Assembly: GCF_902859765.1 (NCBI RefSeq)
Contig: NZ_CADIJV010000008.1
Location: 108,573-172,572, forward strand
Direction: 5' to 3'
Source of the DNA: Achromobacter pulmonis
GTDB taxonomy: Bacteria; Pseudomonadota; Gammaproteobacteria; Burkholderiales; Burkholderiaceae_B
DNA length: 64,000 bases
Positions 16,860-25,461 of the stretch are shown here, piece by piece. Numbering within the stretch: position 1 is the first letter of the stretch; each line of letters opens with the position of its first letter. The position numbers and the translations under genes are program-made. The notes under the pieces were generated by a model, which was given only the letters and a program-made list of their open reading frames with translations, was not told the origin of the DNA and did no database searches.

Positions 16860-17177
16860 TCACGCTTCCAGCAATTTCAAACCGGCCACGCCGCCCACGA
16901 TCAGCGCGATGCACGCCAGCCGCGCGACCGACGGCGAATCGCCGAACAGCACGATCCCCAGCACCGCGATGCCCACCGAACCGATGCCGGTCCACACCGC
17001 GTAGGCGGTGCCGGCGGGCAGGTGCCGCATCGCCAGCGTCAGCAGGAAGATGCTGCCCAGGGCCGCGGCGATGCCGATGATGCTGGGCCAGAACCGCGTC
17101 CAGCCGTCGGCGTACTTCAACGCCAGCGCCATCACGATTTCCACCGCGCTCGCGGCCAGCAGGATCCACCAGGCCAT
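16860..17177 (-). CDS. sugE: Small multidrug resistance exporter, SugE/Gdx type
   Basis: 105-aa four-helix inner-membrane transporter. It has the SMR glutamate in the first helix (LAASAVEIVMALALKYADG) and the Gdx/SugE-specific GTAYAVWTGIGSVG. That subtype exports guanidinium or quaternary ammonium compounds in exchange for protons. The start at ATG 17177 gives the standard family length. It is divergent from an hxlR-family gene with a perfect inverted repeat between them, so it is probably regulated by that protein. No guanidine riboswitch is apparent in the 95-bp leader. Confidence 0.92.
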   Translation of the reverse strand: MAWWILLAASAVEIVMALALKYADGWTRFWPSIIGIAAALGSIFLLTLAMRHLPAGTAYAVWTGIGSVGIAVLGIVLFGDSPSVARLACIALIVGGVAGLKLLEA

Positions 17178-17220
17178 CGTGGCCTCCCTTCGATATTGGA
17201 ATGCGGCCAGCTTAGGGCCT

Positions 17221-17260
17221 ATAGTTACCAAGGCACAAGTACGCACCTTTTGGTAACTAT
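17221..17260. promoter_or_regulatory. Inverted-repeat operator between SMR exporter and HxlR regulator
   Basis: ATAGTTACCAA (17221-17231) and its exact complement TTGGTAACTAT (17250-17260), separated by 18 bp, lie centrally in the divergent intergenic region. Best read as the HxlR-type regulator's binding site controlling both genes. Function is inferred from position and symmetry. Confidence 0.65.
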
Positions 17261-17272
17261 GAAAGGCTCACC

Positions 17273-17659
17273 ATGGCTGTCTCTTCCGCTTCCCCGGCCG
17301 ACGTCTTCGACGCCGCCTGCCCGTCGCGCCGCGCGCTCGAAGTGATCTCCGGCAAATGGGTGCCGCTGGTGCTGCCGGCGTTGGCCCAGGGGCCGCTGCG
17401 CAACAACGAACTGCTGCGCAGGCTCGACGGCATCTCGCAGAAAATGATGACGCAGACGCTGCGCGACCTGGAGCGCCACGGGCTGGTGCGGCGCGAGGAC
17501 CTGCGCACGGTGCCGCCGCACGTGCGCTATCACCTGACGGAATTGGGGAGATCGCTGAATGTGGCGCTGGAGGCCCTGGATCGCTGGGCGGAACGGCACC
17601 ACGGGCAACTGGATGCGGCGGCGCGCCGCCATGATGCGGCCGCCGCGCGCCGGACCTGA
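17273..17659 (+). CDS. HxlR family winged-helix transcriptional regulator
   Basis: 128 aa with the HxlR pattern CPSRRALEVISGKWVPLVL (N-terminal Cys), FxELxRxLxGIS-like NNELLRRLDGISQKMMTQTL, and the wing ERHGLVRREDLRTVPPHVRY. Divergent from the SMR exporter, so it is probably the local repressor responding to the exporter's substrates or to redox/electrophile stress. The C-terminal Ala/Arg-rich tail is low-complexity. Confidence 0.9.
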   Translation: MAVSSASPADVFDAACPSRRALEVISGKWVPLVLPALAQGPLRNNELLRRLDGISQKMMTQTLRDLERHGLVRREDLRTVPPHVRYHLTELGRSLNVALEALDRWAERHHGQLDAAARRHDAAAARRT

Positions 17660-17686
17660 GCGCGGCCGGCCGGGGTTGTCAGGGCC

Positions 17687-18247
17687 TCAATGCTTGGCCA
17701 GGAAATCCGACATATCGTCGGCGTGCTCTTCCTCGACCGCCAGGATCTCCTCGAGCAGGCGGCGCGTGGTGGAATCCTGTTCGCCGATGTAGTCGATCAT
17801 CTGCCGGTAGCTGTCGATGGCGATGCGCTCGGCGATCAGGTTTTCCTTGATCATCTCTTCGAGCGTGGCGCCTTCGATGTACTCGGAGTGGCTGCGGTCC
17901 AGCAGGCCCTTGGGCGACAGGTTGGGTTCGCCGCCGAGTTGCACGATGCGCTCGGCCAGCTTGTCGGCGTGGTCCTGCTCCTGGGTGGCGTGCTCGGCGA
18001 ATTCCGCCGCCACCGGCTCGGCGTTCAGGCCGCGGGCCATGAAGAAGTGGCGCTTGTAGCGCAGCACACAGACGATCTCGGTGGCCAACGCCTCGTTCAG
18101 CAGCTTGAGCACGGTCTGACGGTCGGCGCGATAGGTATCGGTGACGGCACCGGATTCGATGTCCTGGCGCGCCTTGGCGCGGATCGCCTTCACATCCATG
18201 TCGAAGGGGCGGCTCGCCTGTTCGCGGTTACGGGTCGTGTTTTCCAT
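17687..18247 (-). CDS. Ferritin-like / bacterioferritin-family protein
   Basis: 186 aa. A strong AAGGAG precedes ATG 18247. A four-helix ferritin-like domain (about 45-180) shows the paired metal ligands: LNEALATEIVCVLRYKRHFF, EFAEHATQEQDHADKLAERI (ExxH-type), ENLIAERIAIDSYRQMI and EEILAVEEEHADDMSDFL. It probably binds a di-iron centre for iron storage or oxidative protection. It differs from standard Bfr in its longer N-terminus. Monocistronic by layout. Confidence 0.85.
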   Translation of the reverse strand: MENTTRNREQASRPFDMDVKAIRAKARQDIESGAVTDTYRADRQTVLKLLNEALATEIVCVLRYKRHFFMARGLNAEPVAAEFAEHATQEQDHADKLAERIVQLGGEPNLSPKGLLDRSHSEYIEGATLEEMIKENLIAERIAIDSYRQMIDYIGEQDSTTRRLLEEILAVEEEHADDMSDFLAKH

Positions 18248-18474
18248 ATCGTTAGCTCCTTGTGGGTTGGCAATACGACGCTGGACTTCCAGTCGTTCCG
18301 AACAACCCAGTCTACCGGCCATGCGAAAAGATGCTGTGTCCAAACATTGCCCACAGCCCCGGATCGGGCTTTCAGGCGAAACGCCAAACCCCGCGCGGCG
18401 CTTCTCGTAAACTATCGGCTTCCCGAAAGGCCCGTGACGCAATCTGTAACGGGCTCGGCAATGAATAACGTCAT

Positions 18475-19077
18475 ATGACCCTGAAGAACATCTGCGTCTA
18501 TTGCGGCTCCAATCCCGGTGCGCGCCCCGAATACCTCGAACAGGCCCGCGTGCTGGCGCGCGAACTGGTCAAGCGCGGCCTCGGCCTGGTCTACGGCGGC
18601 TCGGTCGTCGGCATCATGGGCGTGATCGCCAACGAGGTGCTGGCCGGCGGCGGCCGCGTGATCGGCGTGATCCCGGAACTGCTGCAGAAGAAGGAACAGG
18701 CCCATCGCGGCCTGACCGAACTGCACCTGGTGCAGAACATGCACGAGCGCAAGGCCATGATGATGGAAAAAGCCGACGGCTTCATCGCGCTGCCTGGCGG
18801 CGCCGGCACGCTGGAAGAGTTCTTCGAGGTCTGGACCTGGGCCCAGCTCGGCATGCACAGCAAGCCCTGCGGCCTGCTCAACATCGCCGGCTACTACGAC
18901 GCGCTGATGCAGTTCGTCGATCACGCGGTCGAGGAAGCCTTCATGCGCCCCCAGCACCGCGACATGCTGGTGGTGGAAAGCGATCCGGCCACGCTGCTGG
19001 ACCGCTACGCCATCTACGAGCCGCCCAACGTCTCCAAGTGGTTCGAGCCGGTCAAGCCCGAGCACCGCGCCCCTTAA
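18475..19077 (+). CDS. LOG family protein (TIGR00730 type)
   Basis: 200 aa with the family motifs CVYCGSNPGARPEY, LVYGGSVVGIMG and ALPGGAGTLEEFFEVW (PGGxGTxxE). Related proteins hydrolyse nucleoside 5'-monophosphates (cytokinin-activating phosphoribohydrolase) or were misannotated as lysine decarboxylase. The real substrate here is unknown. Cytoplasmic. An inverted repeat (GCCCGT...ACGGGC, 18430-18454) lies just upstream of the start. Confidence 0.9.
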   Translation: MTLKNICVYCGSNPGARPEYLEQARVLARELVKRGLGLVYGGSVVGIMGVIANEVLAGGGRVIGVIPELLQKKEQAHRGLTELHLVQNMHERKAMMMEKADGFIALPGGAGTLEEFFEVWTWAQLGMHSKPCGLLNIAGYYDALMQFVDHAVEEAFMRPQHRDMLVVESDPATLLDRYAIYEPPNVSKWFEPVKPEHRAP

Positions 19078-19101
19078 CCCACTTCCAAGGAAAGCCCCGC
19101 A

Positions 19102-19662
19102 ATGTCCTCCGGTTCGTCGTCTCCCGCCAGCACCGAGTCCGTATTGCGCGATTACTTCCACGCTAAGGACGAAAACCGCCCGCACTACATGGCGCGTGCT
19201 TTCGCGCCGGAAGCGGTGCTGAAGATGGCGCTGCGTACGCAGGCCATCGCGTTCCCGCCCGAGTCCCACGGCCTGGCCGCGATCACCGACACGCTGGTGC
19301 GCAAGTTCGGCCAGACCTACGACAACGTCTACACCTTCTACCTGGCGCGGCCCGCGTCCGATGCGCATCTGTCCGATTATTCCTGTGACTGGATTGTCGG
19401 CATGACCGAGAAGGCCACGGGCAACGTGCGGGTGGGCTGTGGCCGCTATGACTGGACCTTCCAGCCCGACCCCTACCGCGCCACGCACCTGACCATCACC
19501 ATCGAGACCATGGTGACGCTGCCGGCCAGCGACACCGACGCCGTCTTCGGCTGGCTGCTGGGGCTGGATTATCCCTGGACCAACGCGCGGCGCGTCGTCG
19601 CCGGGGCCCCGCCGCTTGAAGACCTGGCGCCCGTGGTGCAGTATCTGCTTCACCCCATGTAG
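19102..19662 (+). CDS. SnoaL/NTF2-like fold protein
   Basis: 186 aa. Short helix-rich start (ESVLRDYFHAKDENRPHYMARAF) followed by alternating strands, typical of the NTF2-like cone fold. It has no signal peptide and no strongly conserved catalytic residues that I can assign. Lies 24 bp after the LOG gene and 20 bp before a HAD gene, so probably cotranscribed. Function unknown. Confidence 0.7.
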   Translation: MSSGSSSPASTESVLRDYFHAKDENRPHYMARAFAPEAVLKMALRTQAIAFPPESHGLAAITDTLVRKFGQTYDNVYTFYLARPASDAHLSDYSCDWIVGMTEKATGNVRVGCGRYDWTFQPDPYRATHLTITIETMVTLPASDTDAVFGWLLGLDYPWTNARRVVAGAPPLEDLAPVVQYLLHPM

Positions 19663-19682
19663 CCCGGCATCGGATTGTTTAC

Positions 19683-20309
19683 TTGAAATACGACCTCGCA
19701 GCCTTCGATTTCGACGGAACCTTGGCGGACACCATGCCCTGGTTCAATTCCATCCTGAACACCGTTGCCGACAAATACGGTTTTCGCAAGATCGACGCCG
19801 CCGAGCGCGAGCAATTGCGCCACCGCGACGCCACCGAAATCCTGAAATTCCTGGGCATCCCGCTGTGGAAGCTGCCCGCCATCCTGGCGCACGCGCGCAC
19901 GCTGATGCAGGAGATCGATCCCGGCGTCCATATGTTCGACGGCATTCCGCAGGCGCTGGCGCGCATGAAGGCGGACGGCCTGCGCCTGGCCGTGGTCAGC
20001 TCCAATTCGCTCGAAAACGTGCAGCGCGTGCTCGGACCGGAAACCGCCGCGCTGTTCGACGACTATGAATGCGGCACCGACCTGTTCGGCAAGGCCGCCA
20101 AGATTGAACGCCTGCTGCAACGCCATGGCACGCCCGCGGCGCGCTTCCTGCTGATCGGCGACGAAATACGCGACATCGACGCGGCCCGCAAGGCCGGCGT
20201 GCAGGTGGGCTCGGTGGCCTGGGGCTACAACCACGTGGACGCGCTGCGCGAGCGCGCCCCCGACGAATTGATCATGCAGGTCGCCGACCTGCCCGCCGTG
20301 CTGGCCTGA
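19683..20309 (+). CDS. HAD-superfamily hydrolase (phosphoglycolate-phosphatase-like)
   Basis: 208 aa beginning at TTG 19683, the only reasonable start in frame. HAD motif I is AAFDFDGTLADT (nucleophile Asp), motif II is LRLAVVSSNS, and motif IV is FLLIGDEIRDIDAARKAG. An alpha-helical cap follows motif I, as in the Gph/YjjG group. It likely dephosphorylates a small phosphorylated metabolite; the substrate is not readable. Part of the run from the LOG gene to the CYTH gene. Confidence 0.88.
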   Translation: MKYDLAAFDFDGTLADTMPWFNSILNTVADKYGFRKIDAAEREQLRHRDATEILKFLGIPLWKLPAILAHARTLMQEIDPGVHMFDGIPQALARMKADGLRLAVVSSNSLENVQRVLGPETAALFDDYECGTDLFGKAAKIERLLQRHGTPAARFLLIGDEIRDIDAARKAGVQVGSVAWGYNHVDALRERAPDELIMQVADLPAVLA

Positions 20310-20333
20310 GCGGCCGCCCTCCGAGGAAACAGA

Positions 20334-20849
20334 ATGGCGCGCAATGTCGAGATCAAGGCCCGGGTCGCCAGCCTGGCCGCCCTCGAACCGCTGGCGGCGG
20401 CGCTATCGGGCGCCGCGCCCGTGGGCATCGCCCAGGACGACACCTTCTTCGCCTGCGCCAACGGCCGCCTCAAGCTGCGCGACTTCGGCGACGGCACGGG
20501 CGAACTGATCTTCTACCGCCGCGCCGACGATACCGGACCCAAGGAAAGCTTCTACGTCATCTCGCCGACAGCGGCGCCCGACACCCTGCGCGAAACGCTG
20601 GCGCTGGCCCACGGCGTGATCGGCCGCGTGCGCAAGCAGCGCCTGCTGTTCATGGCCGGGCGCACCCGCATCCACCTGGACCGGGTCGAAGGGCTGGGGG
20701 AATTCCTGGAACTGGAGGTCGTGCTGCGCGATGGCGAAAGCGTCGAGGCCGGCATGGCCGAGGCTCACGAACTGCTCGCCAGCCTGCAGGTCGCGCCGGA
20801 CCAGTTGTTGGCGGGCGCCTACCTGGACCTGCTGGCCGGGCGCCCCTGA
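20334..20849 (+). CDS. CYTH domain protein (class IV adenylate cyclase / thiamine-triphosphatase superfamily)
   Basis: 171 aa starting with the CYTH signature NVEIKARV (ExExK-type), followed by the tunnel residues RLKLRDF, YRRADDTGPKESFY and FLELEVVL. These bind polyphosphate-containing substrates and divalent metal. The activity could be adenylate cyclase or triphosphatase; sequence alone does not decide. AGGAAACAG precedes the ATG, and it follows the HAD gene by 24 bp. Confidence 0.88.
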   Translation: MARNVEIKARVASLAALEPLAAALSGAAPVGIAQDDTFFACANGRLKLRDFGDGTGELIFYRRADDTGPKESFYVISPTAAPDTLRETLALAHGVIGRVRKQRLLFMAGRTRIHLDRVEGLGEFLELEVVLRDGESVEAGMAEAHELLASLQVAPDQLLAGAYLDLLAGRP

Positions 20850-20886
20850 CAAAGGGCGGCCCGCCACGACGCGGCCGTGTACGGCG

Positions 20887-21828
20887 TCAGGCCGGCTGCC
20901 AGCCGCGCACGAATACGTCCACCGGCTGGCGCTTGCCGCCGGCCTTCTGCAGCTCCAGCAAGCGCAGCACGCCCTCGCCGGTCGCGATGTCGATGCCTTC
21001 GGCATCCGCGCGCAGCACGCTGCCCGGCGCCGCGGTGGCAGGCTGCGGCAAGGCCTGCGCGCGCCACACCTTCACGGGATCGGCCAAACCGGGCAGGCGA
21101 ATGCTGGCGCCCGGCACCGGATTGAAGGCGCGCACGCGGCGCGACAGCAATTCGGCCGGCTGGCGGCAATCGAGCGCGGCCTCGGCCTTGTCCAGCTTGG
21201 CGGCATAGGTCACGCCTTCCTCGGGCTGCGGAGTGGGCGTCAGGCCGCCCTGGGCCAGCGCGGCCAGGGCCGCCACGATCGCCTCGCCGCCGGCCTGCGC
21301 CAGCGCGTCGTGCAATTGCGCGGCATTGGCGTCGGCGCCGATCGGCACGATGCGTTCGAGCAGCATGTCGCCGGTATCCAGGCCCGCATCCATCTGCATG
21401 ATGGTGACCCCGCTGCGGTCATCACCCGCCTCGATGGCACGCTGGATCGGCGCCGCGCCGCGCCAGCGCGGCAGCAGGCTGGCGTGGATGTTCAGGCAGC
21501 CCAGGCGCGGCAGGTCGAGCACCCACTGCGGCAGGATCAGGCCATAGGCGGCGACCACCATCACATCGGGCGCCACGCGTTCGAGCAAGGCGCGCGCCTC
21601 GGCAGCTTCATCGGGATAACGGCCATCCAGCCGCAGGCTGCGCGGCTGGGCCACCTCGATGCCGGCGTCCAGCGCCGCCTGCTTGACGGGGCTGGGCGTC
21701 AGCTTGAGCCCGCGCCCGGCCGGACGGTCGGGCTGGGTCATGACCAGGGGAATATCGTGCCCCGCCGCCCGCAGGGCGTCGAAGGCGATACGGGCGAATT
21801 CCGGCGTGCCGGCAAAAACGAGGCGCAT
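20887..21828 (-). CDS. fmt: Methionyl-tRNA formyltransferase
   Basis: 313 aa. Formylates initiator Met-tRNA using 10-formyl-THF. N-terminal formyl-transferase fold ([19 protein letters not shown]) with the catalytic stretch [20 protein letters not shown] and [17 protein letters not shown], then a C-terminal tRNA-binding OB-like domain (about 210-313). It follows def by 31 bp on the same strand, the standard def-fmt pair. Confidence 0.97.
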   Translation of the reverse strand: MRLVFAGTPEFARIAFDALRAAGHDIPLVMTQPDRPAGRGLKLTPSPVKQAALDAGIEVAQPRSLRLDGRYPDEAAEARALLERVAPDVMVVAAYGLILPQWVLDLPRLGCLNIHASLLPRWRGAAPIQRAIEAGDDRSGVTIMQMDAGLDTGDMLLERIVPIGADANAAQLHDALAQAGGEAIVAALAALAQGGLTPTPQPEEGVTYAAKLDKAEAALDCRQPAELLSRRVRAFNPVPGASIRLPGLADPVKVWRAQALPQPATAAPGSVLRADAEGIDIATGEGVLRLLELQKAGGKRQPVDVFVRGWQPA

Positions 21829-21859
21829 GGGGATCGGACCGGGAAGAAGGAGACGGGCG

Positions 21860-22372
21860 TCAGGCGCGCAGCGCTTCGCGCTCGGCCTTTTTCAGCTTGG
21901 TCTTGATACGGTTCTGCTTCAGGTTGGACAGGTATTCGACGAATACCTTGCCCTCCAGGTGGTCGAGCTCGTGCTGCACGCACACCGCCAGCAGGCCGTC
22001 GGCGTCGAACTCGAACGGCTTGCCGTCGATGTTCAGGGCTTTGCAGCGGATGCGCGAGGCGCGCTCGACTTCGTCGTAGATGCCGGGAACCGACAGGCAG
22101 CCTTCCTCGTAGATCTTGTAATCGTCGCTGCGCCAGGTGATCTCGGGATTGATCAGCACCAGCAGTTGGTTGCTTTCTTCGGAGACGTCGATGACGACCA
22201 CGCGCTCGTGCACGTCGACCTGGGTCGCGGCCAGGCCCACGCCCGGCGCGTCGTACATGGTTTCGGCCATGTCGCGCACCAGTTGACGGATGCGGTCATC
22301 GACCTCGGCGACCGGCTTGGCCTTTTTGTGCAAGCGCGGATCCGGGTAGCGAAGAATAGGGAGTAAAGCCAT
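21860..22372 (-). CDS. def: Peptide deformylase
   Basis: 170 aa. Removes the N-formyl group from nascent proteins. All three active-site motifs are present: [16 protein letters not shown] (metal-binding Cys) and QHELDHLEG (the two His and catalytic Glu). Standard length. Divergent from dprA across 255 bp, with fmt immediately downstream. Confidence 0.97.
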   Translation of the reverse strand: MALLPILRYPDPRLHKKAKPVAEVDDRIRQLVRDMAETMYDAPGVGLAATQVDVHERVVVIDVSEESNQLLVLINPEITWRSDDYKIYEEGCLSVPGIYDEVERASRIRCKALNIDGKPFEFDADGLLAVCVQHELDHLEGKVFVEYLSNLKQNRIKTKLKKAEREALRA

Positions 22373-22627
22373 TGAAAAGGGATCGTCGGTAATTGGTGTC
22401 CGAGTAAGAGTTTAATTCATTAGAGTCTTGATTTCTAATAGTTTTCGGCTAAACCAGGGATTATCGAAGACCGGCCCGACCCCGTTTTGGCCAGCGGCGG
22501 CCGGGACGATTCGGTCCGCCCCGCGTGGTCCCACCCGGCCGCCGTGCGACACTCTCGGACGTCCGGCGCGCCTGTGCGCGCTTCGCCCCCTGCCTTTGCC
22601 GCGCCGGCCCGCCCGGCGCCCTTGCCC

Positions 22628-23743
22628 ATGCCGCTCACCCACACCGCCGCTGAATTGTCCGCCTGGCTGCGCCTGTCCCTGGAACCGGGTATCGGTTCTG
22701 CCACCGCCTGCACGCTGCTGGGCGCCCTGGGCCTACCCGAACAGATCTACGCCCAGCGCGCCACGGCCCTGGCGCGCCAACTGCCGGAGGCGCTGGCACG
22801 CCAGCTGGCCGCGCCCATGCCGGCCGATATGGCGGCCCAGGTCGACAGCGCGCTGCAATGGGTCGAGGCGCCCGGCCACCACGTCCTGACGCTGTCCGAC
22901 CCGGGCTATCCGCAAAACCTGCTGACGATCGCCGATCCCCCCATCCTGCTCTACGTGACCGGCGACCCGGCCTATCTGCAGGGGCCGGCGTTGGCGGTGG
23001 TGGGCGCGCGCAACGCCACGCCCGGCGGCCAGGAAAACGCCCGCGCCTTCGCCCGCCACCTGGCCGACCATGGCTGGCGCGTGATCAGCGGCCTGGCCCT
23101 GGGTATCGACGCGGCGGCCCATGAAGGCGCGCTGGAGGCCGGCCCTGAGGGCGCCGGCACCGTCGCCGTCATGGGCACCGGCATCGACCGCATCTATCCC
23201 GCGCGCCACCGCGATCTGGCGCATCGCATCGCCGCGCACGGCGCGCTGGTGTCGGAACTGCCGCTGGGCACGGGCGCCCTGCCGCAGCACTTCCCCAAGC
23301 GCAATCGCATCGTGGCCGGGCTGGCCCGGGGCGTGCTGGTAGTGGAGGCGGCCAGGCAGAGCGGCTCGCTGATCACCGCGCGGCTGGCGGGCGAAAGCGG
23401 GCGCGAGGTGTTCGCCATTCCCGGCTCGATCCATTCGCCGCTGTCGCGCGGTTGCCATGCGCTGATCCGCCAGGGCGCCAAGCTGGTGGAAACCGCCGCC
23501 GACATCACCGACGAGCTGGGCGGCGGACCGCAGCCAGGCGCCCGCCGCGCCCAGGCGCCGGCCGCAGACACGGCCCCCGTTCATCCGGTGCTCGACGCGC
23601 TCGGCTTCGACCCCCTGCACCTGGACGCGCTGCAGGCGCGCTGCGGCCTGGACACCGCCACGCTGCAGGCGCAATTGCTCGAACTCGAACTGGCCGCGTG
23701 CGTCGCGCGCCTGGACGACGGCCGCTTCCAGCGCCTGAAGTAA
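22628..23743 (+). CDS. dprA: DNA-processing protein DprA/Smf
   Basis: 371 aa from ATG 22628; the 47 codons upstream in frame are Pro/Ala/Arg-rich and not family-like. An N-terminal SAM-like helical part is followed by the Rossmann-like DprA core (about 100-290): LAVVGARNATPGG, RVISGLALGIDAAAHEGAL, VAVMGTGIDRIYP, FPKRNRIVAGLARGVLVVEA and SGSLITARLAGESGREVFAI. A C-terminal winged-helix-like segment follows. Loads RecA on incoming single-stranded DNA during transformation. Confidence 0.95.
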   Translation: MPLTHTAAELSAWLRLSLEPGIGSATACTLLGALGLPEQIYAQRATALARQLPEALARQLAAPMPADMAAQVDSALQWVEAPGHHVLTLSDPGYPQNLLTIADPPILLYVTGDPAYLQGPALAVVGARNATPGGQENARAFARHLADHGWRVISGLALGIDAAAHEGALEAGPEGAGTVAVMGTGIDRIYPARHRDLAHRIAAHGALVSELPLGTGALPQHFPKRNRIVAGLARGVLVVEAARQSGSLITARLAGESGREVFAIPGSIHSPLSRGCHALIRQGAKLVETAADITDELGGGPQPGARRAQAPAADTAPVHPVLDALGFDPLHLDALQARCGLDTATLQAQLLELELAACVARLDDGRFQRLK

Positions 23744-23894
23744 CGGCGCCGCGCCCGGACGAGGCGGCGTCGTGGCCGGCGCGCGGACGCCCTCGCGGCA
23801 AGCCACGGACAGCGCCCTTGGCGATGGCGCTAATATTGTCTCTGGCACCGGGCCGCCGCCGCGGCCGCCCGCCGATACCGATACAGGAAGAGAC

Positions 23895-24803
23895 ATGGCA
23901 TTGCCCACACGCGTCAAGATCGTCGAGGTTTCGCCCCGCGACGGCCTGCAGAACGAAAAGGAATTCGTGCCCACCGACATCAAGGTGGAACTGATCGACC
24001 GCCTCGCGGCCGCCGGCTTTCCCAACGTCGAGGCGGCCTCGTTCGTGTCGCCCAAGTGGGTGCCGCAGATGGCCGACGGCGCCGACGTCATGGCGCGCAT
24101 CCAGCGCCGCCCCGGCACGATCTACTCGGTGCTCACGCCCAACATGAAGGGCTTCGAGGGCGCCCTGGCGGCCCGCGCGGACGAAATCGTCATCTTCGGC
24201 GCGGCCAGCGAAGCCTTCTCGCAAAAGAACATCAACTGCTCCATCGCCGAATCCATTGCGCGCTTCGAGCCCGTGGTGCAGGCCGCGCGCGAGGCCGGCA
24301 TCCGCGTGCGCGGCAGCATCAGTTGCGCGCTGGGCTGTCCGTACCAGGGAGAAGTGCCGATCGAAGCCGTGGTCGACGTGGCCCAGCGCTACCTGGCCAT
24401 GCAGGTCGACGAGATCGACGTGGCCGACACCATCGGCGTGGGCACGCCGCAGCGCGTGCGCGACGTGATGGCCGCGGTCACCCGCGTGGTCGATCCGGCG
24501 CGCGTCTCGGGCCACTTCCACGATACCTATGGCCAGGCGCTGGCCAACATCCTGGCCTCGCTCGAAACCGGCATCTCGATCTTCCACGCCTCGGTGTCCG
24601 GCCTGGGGGGCTGCCCCTACGCCAAGGGCGCGACCGGCAACGTCGCCACCGAAGACGTGCTGTACATGCTGCGCGGCCTGGACATCGACACCGGCGTGGA
24701 CTTCGACGCGGTGGTCGACATCGGCCAATGGATGTCGGCCAACCTGAACCGCAAGGGCTCCAGCCGGGCCGGGAACGCCATTGCCGCCAAGCGGGCCGCC
24801 TGA
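23895..24803 (+). CDS. Hydroxymethylglutaryl-CoA lyase
   Basis: 302-aa class I lyase splitting HMG-CoA into acetyl-CoA and acetoacetate (leucine degradation). Key motifs: VSPRDGLQNEKEFV, FVSPKWVPQM, HFHDTYGQALANI (metal His) and ASVSGLGGCPYAKGATGNVA with the catalytic Cys. ATG 23895 is preceded by AGGAAGAG at good spacing. No other leucine-degradation genes are adjacent in the window. Confidence 0.95.
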   Translation: MALPTRVKIVEVSPRDGLQNEKEFVPTDIKVELIDRLAAAGFPNVEAASFVSPKWVPQMADGADVMARIQRRPGTIYSVLTPNMKGFEGALAARADEIVIFGAASEAFSQKNINCSIAESIARFEPVVQAAREAGIRVRGSISCALGCPYQGEVPIEAVVDVAQRYLAMQVDEIDVADTIGVGTPQRVRDVMAAVTRVVDPARVSGHFHDTYGQALANILASLETGISIFHASVSGLGGCPYAKGATGNVATEDVLYMLRGLDIDTGVDFDAVVDIGQWMSANLNRKGSSRAGNAIAAKRAA

Positions 24804-24900
24804 CGCGGAAAACCCGTAGAATGGCTGCGCGCGTTTCGCGTGAGCGCCGGGGCCACCCGGCGCACGTCTTCTCGCCACGCTACCGGAATCCCGCCGCCGC

Positions 24901-25374
24901 ATGACGTCCCCCGTCCCGCCCCCCTCGCCCGAGGATCACGCCGCCCTGTTGCGCGCCATCGGCCCGCTGCCCCTGTCGGGGCAGGCCTGGCCCGATTGGG
25001 TGCGCATCCTGACCTGGGTCATCCTGGCCGTGCTAGGCGTGCAGGTCGTCACCAGCGGCATCCGCGCCCCGGGCCAGCCGCTGGACAGTTCCATGGCCGT
25101 GGTGGCGGGCCTGTGCTTCATCGGCCTGCTGTTCGTGTCGTGGCATATGCAGACCTCCATCACCACCATCGACGAACACGGCCTGCGCCAGACCTGGTTC
25201 TCGCGCCGCGAGGTCGCCTGGGAAGACGTGCGCGAGGCCCGCTTCGTGCCGATGATTTTCTCCAAGCGGCTGGTGGTCTTCACGCGCCGCGGCCGGCCGG
25301 TGATCTTCCAGGGCGGCACGCGCGAACTGCGCGCGGCGTTCACCCGCATCGCCCAGGTATATCAACGCCGCTGA
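24901..25374 (+). CDS. Two-TM membrane protein with PH-like C-terminal domain
   Basis: 157 aa. Two hydrophobic segments (about 39-55 and 68-85) precede a compact strand-rich domain (TTIDEHGLRQTWFSRREVAW, EDVREARFV, KRLVVFTRRGRPVIF) resembling bacterial PH-like (YdbS/YcxB-type) domains. No enzyme motif. No strong ribosome-binding site before ATG 24901. It ends at a bidirectional terminator. Function unknown. Confidence 0.75.
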   Translation: MTSPVPPPSPEDHAALLRAIGPLPLSGQAWPDWVRILTWVILAVLGVQVVTSGIRAPGQPLDSSMAVVAGLCFIGLLFVSWHMQTSITTIDEHGLRQTWFSRREVAWEDVREARFVPMIFSKRLVVFTRRGRPVIFQGGTRELRAAFTRIAQVYQRR

Positions 25375-25389
25375 CGATCCGGGCCAGGC

Positions 25390-25423
25390 AAAAAAAACCG
25401 ATGCCGCGGCATCGGTTTTTTTT
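25390..25423. terminator. Bidirectional intrinsic terminator
   Basis: Perfect 34-bp palindrome: eight A, the GC-rich core CCGATGCCGCGGCATCGG, then eight T. It lies between converging genes (24901-25374 plus, 25462-26478 minus), so it can end both transcripts. Confidence 0.93.
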
Positions 25424-25461
25424 GCGCGGCCGCGGCCCCCGGGGGCCTGCTCGCGCCGCGC

